From contig MGQT01000113.1 of the NCBI GenBank assembly GCA_001797935.1, positions 9,207 through 23,570 on the forward strand: a stretch of 14,364 nucleotides of DNA, read 5' to 3'. Positions 1 through 7,304 of this stretch are shown here, in pieces. The notes beneath the pieces are model-generated. The model saw only the letters and a list, made by a program, of their open reading frames with translations. It had not been told where the DNA came from and did no database searches. A program made the translations under genes and the position numbers. Within the stretch, counting starts at the first letter, position 1, and each line of letters starts with the position of its first letter. The DNA is from Deltaproteobacteria bacterium RBG_16_54_18. GTDB lineage: Bacteria > Desulfobacterota > B13-G15 > RBG-16-54-18.

Positions 1-522
1 TTCCTCCACCATCTCCACGCGGCTGTAGCCGAAGGCGGCGATTGTCCTCACGAGCCGGTCGCGGTCAAGCTCCGCCCCTTCCTTTATACGGATGAGGCTG
101 GCGAGGAGTTCCTCTTGAGGAGGGACCTTCCGCTGGACCCCCTGGATGGGGGCAATGACCACGGCGGCCCTCCCCTCGGCAATGAGCCGCAGGGCCTTAA
201 TCCGCTGGGAGATCAGGTCCCAGGGGGGGATGTCCCCGTGCGGCACACCGTCGGAAGGGACCAAGAGGATCCGCTCCTGCTCCGCCGGCGGGGTAAAGAA
301 GAGGCAATCGGCAAAGACGGCCTCGGCCTGATCCTGGTCCGGCGTGATGACCAGCAAGGGGGCGACCACCCTGCCGAGGAGGCTGATGACAAATCCCTTG
401 CTCCCCCCCGCCAACCCCGAGATGACGAGTTCCTCTCCGCGTGCCCAGGCACCCTTGGTCCGGCGCAGAACCTCTTCCATGCCGCAAGACACTTCCTTGT
501 CCTGTGCCCAATTATCACGCAT
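1..522 (-). CDS. mfd: Transcription-repair coupling factor Mfd, N-terminal part (cut by window edge)
   Basis: Mfd is a DNA translocase that removes RNA polymerase stalled at lesions and recruits UvrA for nucleotide excision repair. Only the first 174 codons are visible, read leftward from the ATG at 520-522. They resemble the UvrB-like N-terminal module: SGLAGGSKGFVISLL near residues 29-43, the strand PLLVITPDQDQAEAV near 48-62, the ILLVPSDGVPHGD stretch near 75-87, and the end of the window in FGYSRVEMVEE, the usual passage of this family. The helicase and RNA-polymerase-binding domains lie beyond the edge. The start overlaps the 3' end of nth by 8 bp, so translation is probably coupled. A second in-frame ATG at 478-480 is possible but would remove 14 residues. 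No stop interrupts the visible frame. The assignment rests on recalled family motifs, not a search. Confidence 0.85.
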   Translation of the reverse strand, partial: MRDNWAQDKEVSCGMEEVLRRTKGAWARGEELVISGLAGGSKGFVISLLGRVVAPLLVITPDQDQAEAVFADCLFFTPPAEQERILLVPSDGVPHGDIPPWDLISQRIKALRLIAEGRAAVVIAPIQGVQRKVPPQEELLASLIRIKEGAELDRDRLVRTIAAFGYSRVEMVEE

Positions 523-1231
523 GGCGCTGCCTTTTGCGGTAGCCCTCGCGTTGGTCTAACGGAAGGGTACAGAGATCGGGAAAGAGGCAGTGACGGCAAT
601 GCGGATGGCGGGCCTTGCATATCTCCCGCCCATAGCGGATGAGATTAAGGTGCAACGGTATCGCCAGCGCATCGGGGACCAACGCGGCCAAAAGCAGGTG
701 CGCCTGTTCCGCCGTCGCAGGCGCGGGGATGAGGCCCAACCGCTTGGCGATCCTCAGGATGTGCGTGTCCACCGGAAAGGCCACCCTGCCGCAGCCGAAG
801 GCCAAGACGCAATTGGCCGTCTTTAGGCCCACCCCCTTGAGGCCCAGGAGCACCTCCCTGGCCTCCGCCGTCCCCATCGCGCAGAGCGGCGCAAGGGTCA
901 TCTCCCCCCATTGCCGGTGCACCCACTGGAGGATATCCTTGATCCGGGCGGACTTTTGTCGGGACAGCCCTCCTACCTTGATAACCTCGGCGATCTCCTT
1001 GGTATCGGCCTCCAAGAGGTCTTCCCAGCGAGGGAACCTCCGTCGCAACGCGTGATACGCCCGGTCGCGGTTCGTGTCCGTAGTATTTTGGGAGAGGACG
1101 GTCCTGATCAAGACCGCAAGCGGCTCCTCAATTGGCCCGGGATCGGGGACGCCATAGGCCTGCGTCAAGGCCTTTGCCGCTTGGTGCAGGAACTCCCGTT
1201 TCCGGCCGTTTTTATCAGGGGGAAAAGACAA
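515..1231 (-). CDS. nth: Endonuclease III (DNA glycosylase/AP lyase)
   Basis: The 238-residue product is a base-excision-repair enzyme that removes oxidised pyrimidines and cleaves the resulting abasic site. The helix-hairpin-helix motif LKGVGLKTANCVLAFG carries the catalytic lysine (GLKTA), followed by the catalytic aspartate in FPVDTHILRIAKRLGL. The C-terminus has a full iron-sulfur cysteine set, C-x6-C-x2-C-x5-C, in CKARHPHCRHCLFPDLC. Length is slightly above the E. coli enzyme (about 211), mainly through the N-terminal leader. The start is TTG at 1229-1231, preceded on the minus strand by AAAGAGGT about 10 bases upstream; I see no better in-frame start. The gene is the first of a leftward pair with mfd, overlapping it by 8 bp, so both are probably transcribed from the promoter candidate at 1288-1316. 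The catalytic residues and cluster make this assignment firm. Confidence 0.95.
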   Translation of the reverse strand: MSFPPDKNGRKREFLHQAAKALTQAYGVPDPGPIEEPLAVLIRTVLSQNTTDTNRDRAYHALRRRFPRWEDLLEADTKEIAEVIKVGGLSRQKSARIKDILQWVHRQWGEMTLAPLCAMGTAEAREVLLGLKGVGLKTANCVLAFGCGRVAFPVDTHILRIAKRLGLIPAPATAEQAHLLLAALVPDALAIPLHLNLIRYGREICKARHPHCRHCLFPDLCTLPLDQREGYRKRQRHA

Positions 1232-1287
1232 TGGTAATTAACCTCTTTATCCTACTCGATCGTGCCCTTGTTACGCGGACCTTCATA

Positions 1288-1316
1288 ATGGTAATGGCAG
1301 CTCCCCGCCAAGTCAA
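1288..1316 (-). promoter_or_regulatory. Candidate sigma70 promoter for nth-mfd
   Basis: On the minus strand there is TTGACT (1311-1316, five of six to consensus), a 17-base spacer, and TACCAT (1288-1293, four of six). It lies about 57 bases upstream of the nth start codon and points leftward. The fit is reasonable but was found by eye only. Confidence 0.4.
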
Positions 1317-1324
1317 TATGACTT
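1310..1324. promoter_or_regulatory. Perfect 6-3-6 palindrome, possible operator
   Basis: AAGTCA-ATA-TGACTT is a perfect inverted repeat centred at 1317. It covers the -35 element of the nth promoter candidate and lies in the divergent nth/rhomboid gap. The position suits a dimeric repressor site, but no regulator is identified and a 6-bp arm can occur by chance. Confidence 0.3.
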
Positions 1325-1433
1325 CCGAATCAGAGCGATAGCTCCTCTTTCCTCGCAGCAACTGCCTGATTGACCGGAAAGGATAAAGATGATAGGGTAC
1401 AAGCAAGCCATACCTCGGGGGGAAAGATACGGC

Positions 1434-2627
1434 ATGCTCATCCCTATCGGCACCAACATCGGCCTCAAAAAAATCCCCTATGCCACCATCGGGCTATTGC
1501 TCGTAAATTGGCTCGTCTATGCCTTCACGGCAGGCATGTACTATAAGACCGAATTCCTGATCTGGCGCTATTTCTATCTCTATCCCGGAGAGGCCCACCC
1601 CTGGCAGCTCGTCACGAGCATGTTCTTTCACGGCAGCTTCTGGCATCTGTTCGGCAACTCCTTGTTTCTCTGGGTCTTCGGCATATTCGTGGAAGATAAA
1701 GTCGGTTGGAAACAGTACCTCTTCCTCTATTTTCTTACCGGGATCGCCGCCGGGCTCATCCACAGTTCGATGATTGGTTTGTTTCTGCGCGACAAGCTTA
1801 CTGTTCCCGCTCTCGGCGCCTCCGGCGCCATCTCCGGCATCATGGGGGTCTATCTCTACCGCTGTTATTATTCCAAGATCAAGCTCCTGCTCTTCTTTGT
1901 CATACCTATCCAGCTCCCCGCCGTCGTCGTTCTCGGCTTCTGGTTTCTCCGCGACTTCCTGGGAGGGATCGCCGCCATCAAGGGGATTCACCAGAACGTG
2001 GCCTTTTGGGCACACGTGGGCGGATTCTTAACCGGTCTTGCAACGAGCAAATATCTCAAGTACGAAGGGGAGGCGCGACGAGAAAAGCTGGAGCATACGG
2101 TCAGGACGCAGCTCGGCAGGCAAGATGGATACGCCCAAGGGATGATGGCCGCCGAGCAGCTGCTGCAAACCGACACGAATAACCCGCAGCTGCACCTCAA
2201 AATGGCGCAGGCAAAGAGCAGGATGGGGGGCTCGAAGCAGGGAAAAGAGCACTATGAGCAGGCCATCAAGCTCATGCTCGATACCGATCGCGAAAATGTC
2301 GTCGCGGTCTTTGTCGAGTATTGGAAAAAATATCTCACCGTTATTGAGCCGCAGCACCAGCTGCGGGTGAGCAGGCTGCTGGCCAGTTCGGGCAATACGT
2401 CGCTGGCGCGCGCGACGCTCGAGGCGTTGATTAACGGCAATTATCCCCCTGACCGTTCCATGGAAGCGGCCTATCTCGACCTCGCGAAACTTTATGAACA
2501 ACAATTGCAGCAGTACGACCTTGCCCGCGCCGTCTACCAGCAGTATATGAAAAAATTTCCGCAAACGGAACATAAAGCCTTTGTCGAGAATAAGCTTCGT
2601 CTCATGCAAGGAGGCGCGAGGGCGTAA
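1434..2627 (+). CDS. Rhomboid-family intramembrane serine protease with C-terminal TPR-like region
   Basis: The 397-residue inner-membrane protein starts MLIPIGTNIG, the typical rhomboid opening. Six hydrophobic segments span about residues 15-205. The rhomboid signature is complete: His71 and Asn75 in FWHLFGNSLF, the catalytic serine Ser130 in GASGAISG, and its partner His194 in WAHVGGFLTG. The family cleaves transmembrane helices of client proteins within the bilayer. Residues about 225-397 are soluble and helical, with TPR-like repeats such as NNPQLHLKMAQAKSRMG and AAYLDLAKLYEQQLQQYDLA, probably for protein contacts. The ATG at 1434 has GGGGGGAAAG upstream; an ATG at 1389 adds 15 residues and has its own AAAGGA site, so the start is uncertain. 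The next gene begins 20 bp downstream on the same strand, suggesting co-transcription. The substrate is unknown. Confidence 0.9.
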   Translation: MLIPIGTNIGLKKIPYATIGLLLVNWLVYAFTAGMYYKTEFLIWRYFYLYPGEAHPWQLVTSMFFHGSFWHLFGNSLFLWVFGIFVEDKVGWKQYLFLYFLTGIAAGLIHSSMIGLFLRDKLTVPALGASGAISGIMGVYLYRCYYSKIKLLLFFVIPIQLPAVVVLGFWFLRDFLGGIAAIKGIHQNVAFWAHVGGFLTGLATSKYLKYEGEARREKLEHTVRTQLGRQDGYAQGMMAAEQLLQTDTNNPQLHLKMAQAKSRMGGSKQGKEHYEQAIKLMLDTDRENVVAVFVEYWKKYLTVIEPQHQLRVSRLLASSGNTSLARATLEALINGNYPPDRSMEAAYLDLAKLYEQQLQQYDLARAVYQQYMKKFPQTEHKAFVENKLRLMQGGARA

Positions 2628-2647
2628 CGTCCTCTAAGAATTTACGC

Positions 2648-3697
2648 ATGGTAAAAAAATTTTTCACCTCGAGATATCTTCACCTCTCTCTTGCCATCCT
2701 GATATTATACGGCATCACGTGGTATATAACCTATACCACGGAATTTGAAAAGGTCACGGATAGGTTTAGGCGCTACTGCTATGCCGATTACGAGGTACGG
2801 ACATCACAAACGTCGATGATGAAGCTCAAGATGGAATTCACTAGAGACCAATTCGCGGAGCAGCTCCGCTCCTTCTCCGCCAATCTCTTCGATTACGGCA
2901 ATGAAGAACAGGTGCGGGCATATTTCTCTTCCCGGGATTACTTCTACGATAGCAACAAAACAGATGCGGGAAATTCCTATTGCCTGGCCCCGATTATCGG
3001 GAGCGGTCAGCATGAGATAAACATACCCGAGACGGTGGCCTTTCGGTATGCCATCCTGGGGAAAGAAGAGATTCTTCCCTTTTCCGTCTACGACGAGGGG
3101 GCTTGGGCGTCGGTCTTTGTCTCGGAAAAAAACGGCACGGTATATCTCTACACGGGGACGATTGATTCCCTGCTCCGCTGGTGTTTCGCCATATTATGGA
3201 GATTAAAACCTCAAACCGAGAAAGATTTCGATATCGACGGCGCGACACACTATCTCTATCTCGACCTGCCGGCGGTTTGCCGGGAAGTATTTATCGAGCG
3301 CCATTTTGATGATGAGGCGATCGCGAGAGAGTATTTTTTGGAAAAGGCGTTTGAATCATTGATGCCGACCATGTTCGCCATGGCGGCGAGGATGGCCGCG
3401 GACAGAGAAACCGCTTTTTCCACACGCTATAAATACGAACGGGCCTATCTTACCGGCCTTGCCGTGCGTCCTCACTATACGTTATTTAACTTCCTCGCCA
3501 CCTATGGCTTGTGTAATACCTTGACCAGGTCTCTTGCCGTCGAGGTGCGGAGACAGCTCCGCATGACCATCGCGCCGGAAATCAACGAAGCAATTATATC
3601 CCAGATCACGCAAAAGATCTTGACGGAGCGGCAGGATTCCGCCCTCAGAGACATGATTGAAGACAGGAGAGAACTGCCCGATTTTTGCCACCGGTAA
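2648..3697 (+). CDS. Uncharacterised protein with one N-terminal membrane anchor
   Basis: I do not recognise this 349-residue protein. It opens with a short basic stretch (MVKKFFTSR), then one hydrophobic segment at about residues 10-29, so it is probably anchored with its bulk outside the cytoplasm. The rest mixes charged and aromatic residues, with several Tyr-rich stretches, and shows no catalytic motif I know. It follows the rhomboid gene by 20 bp on the same strand and is visibly more A/T-rich than the repair and selA genes. Its ribosome binding site is weak, which fits read-through from the rhomboid gene. Codons for about residues 123-151 recur as a diverged 87-bp fragment at 12750-12836, so the family probably has other members in this genome. 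A rhomboid partner or client is possible, but the predicted orientation (N-terminus inside) is not the classic client topology. Confidence 0.75.
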   Translation: MVKKFFTSRYLHLSLAILILYGITWYITYTTEFEKVTDRFRRYCYADYEVRTSQTSMMKLKMEFTRDQFAEQLRSFSANLFDYGNEEQVRAYFSSRDYFYDSNKTDAGNSYCLAPIIGSGQHEINIPETVAFRYAILGKEEILPFSVYDEGAWASVFVSEKNGTVYLYTGTIDSLLRWCFAILWRLKPQTEKDFDIDGATHYLYLDLPAVCREVFIERHFDDEAIAREYFLEKAFESLMPTMFAMAARMAADRETAFSTRYKYERAYLTGLAVRPHYTLFNFLATYGLCNTLTRSLAVEVRRQLRMTIAPEINEAIISQITQKILTERQDSALRDMIEDRRELPDFCHR

Positions 3698-3769
3698 CAC
3701 ACCATCCGTAACCATAATAGCTTCCTCTTCACGCTTCTTCATAGCTATAAAAATTGGGAAAAATCGCCG

Positions 3770-3795
3770 CTCAACAGGTGATATCCTGTTGTGAG
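3770..3795. repeat. Inverted repeat in the 3698-3919 gap
   Basis: CAACAGG (3772-3778) and CCTGTTG (3785-3791) pair around the loop TGATAT. An alternative pairing extends the stem by CTC/GAG with a 2-base bulge. No T-run follows on either strand, so it is not a standard terminator. It sits about 125 bases upstream of the first radical SAM start and could be an operator or a leader hairpin. The remaining bases of this gap are A/T-rich and show nothing else I can name. Confidence 0.3.
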
Positions 3796-3919
3796 GCCAT
3801 AAGTAATATGATAAAGTAGTAAAAATGCATACCGACATATCCCCACGTGAAACGTGCGGACAAGATCATCCACATCTGATGATCACGAGTTCTCGGCCGG
3901 CGACGGTGAAGAAGTGAGT

Positions 3920-5401
3920 ATGCTCCCACGCCGAAGCGGGCCGCAAGACGGTACAGGCGACGTGCTGCTTATAGCGGTGGCAACGGGATCCAAGGCACGC
4001 AACAAGACCTTCGGCATCCGCCTGCCGCTGCTTGGATATCCCGCCATCGGTCTGGCGACCATCGCCGCCCTGACCCCGGAACAATTCCACGTTCGTCTCG
4101 TGGACGAGGCCCATGAACCAGTGCCGTATGGGCGGGGCGGTCGCCTGGCCTTGATCGTCGGCTTGACGCATCATATGCCGAATTGCTATCGCATTGCCGA
4201 TCGGCTGCGGGCGGAAGGGACAAAGGTCATCCTGGGAGGATTTCACGTCACGGCGCTGCCGGACGAGGCCCTGCAACACGCCGATGCCGTGATCCTGGGA
4301 GAGGCCGAGGCAATATGGCAAGAGGTCCTTTCCGATTTCGCTGCGGGAAGGATGAAAAGAAAATATATCGGGCAGGCGACGGACCTTGCGCACCTCCCCC
4401 CCATGCGGCGCGACCTGTTGCAAAAAAAATTCTACCATCCGGGAGAAAACATCGAAACCAGCCGCGGTTGCGCCGTCGGCTGCACGTTTTGCGGCGTGCA
4501 GAATTTTTTCGGGGCGCGCTACCGGGGGCGTCCGCCCGAGGCCATCCGCGCGGAGTTGATGGCCGTCTTCGGCCCCAGGCCCCCGCAGGCCCGATGGAAG
4601 ACCTGGCTGGCCAGGCACTGGCACCCCGACATCCCCTACTTTATCGAGAGACGCCTGCTCTATGTCATGGACTCCAATTTCGTCTCCGATTTCAAGCGCG
4701 CCCGGGCCCTGCTGGAGGTCTTTAAAGACTGCGACATCCGCTGGTACGGCCATGCCAGCTTTAATCTCACGCGCGACGAATCCATGCTGGATCTGATGGC
4801 CGAGTCGGGGTGCATCGGCGTCAACATCGGCTTTGAATCGCTCTCGCAGACGACCATCGACTCCATGCATAAATTCACGAACCGAACGGCCGAATATGCC
4901 GATTCTATCCGACGCCTGCATGAACGCGGCATCGGCGTCATGGGCACGTTCATTGTCGGCTTTGACGAAGATACTCCCGCGGTCTTCGACCAAATCGTTG
5001 CCTTTGCCCAAGAAAATCGCCTCGAGACCGCCTTCCCGCTGATCCTGACACCGCTGCCGAACACCCCCCTCTATGCGCAGATGGAGTCCCAGGGCAGAAT
5101 CCTTAGCCGCAATTGGAGAAATTACGATCACGGTTCGGTGACGTTTCGCCCCCTGCAGATGACCCCCCAAGAGCTCCACTGGGGGATGAGGGCCATGTGG
5201 AGAAAAATGTATTCTTGGCAAAGCATCTGGCGCCGGATCATGACCAAGCCTCGCGTGCGGCCGTTCTTCTACCTACCGCTCAACATCGGCTTCCGCCAAT
5301 CCACCCGTTTGCTCTGCTCGACAAAACTCTGGCCGCCGCCTGATAGTGGCTACATCCCTGTCTCGCAGCGGATCGGCGGGAACGGCGTGAAGTCGGAATA
5401 G
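3920..5401 (+). CDS. B12-binding-type radical SAM protein 1
   Basis: The 493-residue product has the BchE-like two-domain plan. Residues about 14-140 form a cobalamin-binding-type Rossmann domain, with LLGYPAIGLATIAALTP, ALIVGLTHHMPN and VILGGFHVTALPDEAL followed by ADAVILGEAE. The radical SAM core begins at about residue 178 with the 4Fe-4S motif Cys184-x3-Cys188-x2-Cys191 in SRGCAVGCTFCGVQ, continues with YVMDSNFVSD and GVNIGFESLS, and ends in the TFIVGFDEDTP and ILTPLPNTPLY passages. Such enzymes generate a deoxyadenosyl radical for methylations, ring closures or thiolations; the substrate cannot be read here. I chose the ATG at 3920 because conservation starts just after it; GTG at 3854 adds 22 residues, and both ribosome sites are weak. 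A second radical SAM gene follows after about 90 bp. No close characterised relative comes to mind. Confidence 0.85.
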   Translation: MLPRRSGPQDGTGDVLLIAVATGSKARNKTFGIRLPLLGYPAIGLATIAALTPEQFHVRLVDEAHEPVPYGRGGRLALIVGLTHHMPNCYRIADRLRAEGTKVILGGFHVTALPDEALQHADAVILGEAEAIWQEVLSDFAAGRMKRKYIGQATDLAHLPPMRRDLLQKKFYHPGENIETSRGCAVGCTFCGVQNFFGARYRGRPPEAIRAELMAVFGPRPPQARWKTWLARHWHPDIPYFIERRLLYVMDSNFVSDFKRARALLEVFKDCDIRWYGHASFNLTRDESMLDLMAESGCIGVNIGFESLSQTTIDSMHKFTNRTAEYADSIRRLHERGIGVMGTFIVGFDEDTPAVFDQIVAFAQENRLETAFPLILTPLPNTPLYAQMESQGRILSRNWRNYDHGSVTFRPLQMTPQELHWGMRAMWRKMYSWQSIWRRIMTKPRVRPFFYLPLNIGFRQSTRLLCSTKLWPPPDSGYIPVSQRIGGNGVKSE

Positions 5402-5425
5402 TAACGCGGAATAAATTTCGGCGAT

Positions 5426-5454
5426 TTGACCGGCGCGGCAATCTGTGTTATGTA
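5426..5454 (+). promoter_or_regulatory. Weak candidate promoter before radical SAM gene 2
   Basis: TTGACC (5426-5431, five of six) is followed after 17 bases by TATGTA (5449-5454, only three of six). It lies in the gap between the two radical SAM genes, about 40 bases before the start at 5493. It could let the selA operon be expressed apart from radical SAM gene 1. The -10 match is poor. Confidence 0.25.
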
Positions 5455-5492
5455 CCTTCTGCTCTCTGTATTCTAGAAAAGAAAGGCCTCGC

Positions 5493-7304
5493 ATGCCCCA
5501 ACCTGATTTAATCCTCTTGCATCCACCTGCCATCTATGATTTTCGCCGGCGACCCATCCAATTGGGCCCGATCAGCGACGTGATCCCCTCCACCCCGATC
5601 TTCGAGATGTACCCCGTCGGCTTTGCCAGCATCTCGGAATACCTGGAGAGGAAGGGTCTGCGAGTGCGGATCGTCAACATCGCCCTCAAGATGCTCAAGC
5701 AGCCGGGGTTCGACGTGGAGCGCTTCATCGCCCAATTACGCCCCAAAGCCTTTGGTATTGACCTGCACTGGCTCCCCCACTGCCACGGGAGCCTGGCCCT
5801 GGCCGCAATCATCAAGCGCTATCATCCCGATTGTCCCGTGATCCTCGGCGGCTTCTCCGCCACGTACTTCCACGAGGAGATCATCGCCAACTATCCTCAG
5901 GTGGATTATGTGGTCCGGGGGGATTCGGCGGAAGAGCCCCTGTATCAACTCATGCACATGATCAAGGGGCATGAGCGGCCGACCACGGTCCCCAACCTCA
6001 CGTGGCGCGACGACGGTGCGGTACGGGTCAACCCCTTGACCCACATGCCGCATGACCTCAACAGCGTGGTCATCGATTATGGGCACATCATGCGTCAGGT
6101 GATCCGCTACCGTGACTTGATCGGCTATACCCCCTTTACCAACTGGCTCAAGTATCCCTTGACCGCCGTCTTTACCTGCCGCGGGTGCACCTACCAGTGC
6201 AAGACCTGCGGGGCCTCACGCTGGGCCTTGAGCCGGATGGAAAAGAGAAAGGCCCCGGCCTTTCGCGACCCCCGGCTCCTGGCGGAGGACATCCGCGCGG
6301 TGCAGCGGCACCTCAACGCCCCCATCTTTATCATCGGCGACATCCTGCAGCCCGGAGAAAAATATGCCGCGGCACTCTTGCGGGAGCTGCGCCGCGCCAG
6401 GATCAAAAACCCAATGGTCTACGAATTCTTCCGCCCCCCGCCCGCGGAACTGGTGGCGGAAATCTGCCGCACGACCCCTAACTTTAATATTCAGATCTCC
6501 CCGGAGTCCCACGACGAGGGGGTGCGCAAGGCCTTTGGCCGCACGTACTCCAATAAGCAGCTGGAGGCGTTCCTCGACGCGGCCATTCAGAATAGCGCGC
6601 GGCGGATCGACCTCTTCTTCATGACCGGGCTGCCCCAGCAGGACTATAATTCCGTCATGGAGACGGTTGCCTATTGCCGCCACCTGCTCGAGCGCTTTGG
6701 CAGGGCAAAGACTCTCTTCCCCTTCATTTCGCCCCTGGCGCCGTTTTTGGACCCGGGGAGCATGGCCTTTGAGCAGCCCGAGCGGTTCGGGTACCGCCTC
6801 CTGTTTCGCACCCTCGAGGAGCATCGCCGGGCCTTGGAAGGGCCGAGCTGGAAATATTTTCTCAATTATGAGACCCTATGGATGACAAGGGACGAGATCG
6901 TCGCCAGCACCTATGAAGGGGGGAGGAGGTTGAACGCCCTCAAGGGGGAATTCGGGATCATCCCGCAGGCGCAGGCCGCTGCCATCGATAGGCGGATCAG
7001 CCAGGCGATCGCGGTGATGCAGGACATCGACCGTATCATGGAAACCGTCCCGCAAAAGAAGCAGGAGGGGGAGCTGAGGCAACTGGGAATGGACATCAAG
7101 CATTTGGAACAGGGGATCGTCTGCGACAAGCAGGAGTTGGAATGGCCCACCCGTTTCTTCCGGATGAACTTCTTTAAGATCGTGAGTTCCATTCTCTTCC
7201 CGAGGCGCCCCCGTATCCAGCGCGCCACAAAACGTACACGCTCTCCAATTATGCGCGCCACAAATCGTGCGCGCCTCGCAAAAAAGGAACCGAGCCATGT
7301 CTGA
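5493..7304 (+). CDS. B12-binding-type radical SAM protein 2 (possibly the Ta0216-like family)
   Basis: The 603-residue protein starts with PDLILLHPPAIYDFRRRP, then ISDVIPSTPIFEMYPVGFAS, and a cobalamin-type domain to about residue 155 (FGIDLHWLPHCHGS, VILGGFSATYFHEE, YVVRGDSAEEPLY). The radical SAM cysteines are Cys232-x3-Cys236-x2-Cys239 in CTYQCKTCGASRW; an extra Cys229 precedes them. The core continues with FIIGDILQPG, NIQISPESHDEG and RIDLFFMTGLPQQDY. The opening motifs resemble, from memory, the TIGR04190/Ta0216 family, whose reaction is unknown to me. The ATG at 5493 has AGAAAGG upstream; an ATG at 5445 would add 16 unconserved residues. The last 30 or so residues are Arg/Lys-rich, lie in a repeat-bearing stretch (7201-7278) and look dispensable. 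The stop overlaps the selA start by 8 bp (7297-7304), so translation of the two is probably coupled. Confidence 0.87.
   Translation: MPQPDLILLHPPAIYDFRRRPIQLGPISDVIPSTPIFEMYPVGFASISEYLERKGLRVRIVNIALKMLKQPGFDVERFIAQLRPKAFGIDLHWLPHCHGSLALAAIIKRYHPDCPVILGGFSATYFHEEIIANYPQVDYVVRGDSAEEPLYQLMHMIKGHERPTTVPNLTWRDDGAVRVNPLTHMPHDLNSVVIDYGHIMRQVIRYRDLIGYTPFTNWLKYPLTAVFTCRGCTYQCKTCGASRWALSRMEKRKAPAFRDPRLLAEDIRAVQRHLNAPIFIIGDILQPGEKYAAALLRELRRARIKNPMVYEFFRPPPAELVAEICRTTPNFNIQISPESHDEGVRKAFGRTYSNKQLEAFLDAAIQNSARRIDLFFMTGLPQQDYNSVMETVAYCRHLLERFGRAKTLFPFISPLAPFLDPGSMAFEQPERFGYRLLFRTLEEHRRALEGPSWKYFLNYETLWMTRDEIVASTYEGGRRLNALKGEFGIIPQAQAAAIDRRISQAIAVMQDIDRIMETVPQKKQEGELRQLGMDIKHLEQGIVCDKQELEWPTRFFRMNFFKIVSSILFPRRPRIQRATKRTRSPIMRATNRARLAKKEPSHV
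7201..7278. repeat. 78-bp segment with terminal inverted and internal direct repeats
   Basis: CGAGGCGC (7201-7208) and GCGCCTCG (7271-7278) form 8-bp inverted ends. Between them GCGCGCCACAAA occurs at 7220-7231 and again at 7253-7264; a further ACGT or TCGT makes 15 of 16 bases identical. The copies are 33 bp apart, so both are read in the same frame and give RATKRTR and RATNRAR in the basic tail of radical SAM protein 2. This may be a small repeat element or a slippage duplication. Confidence 0.4.

Noticed and set aside
3866..5221. A 451-codon open frame on the minus strand
   Set aside because: It is exactly antisense to radical SAM gene 1, has no family motif, and is explained by the codon bias of that GC-rich gene.
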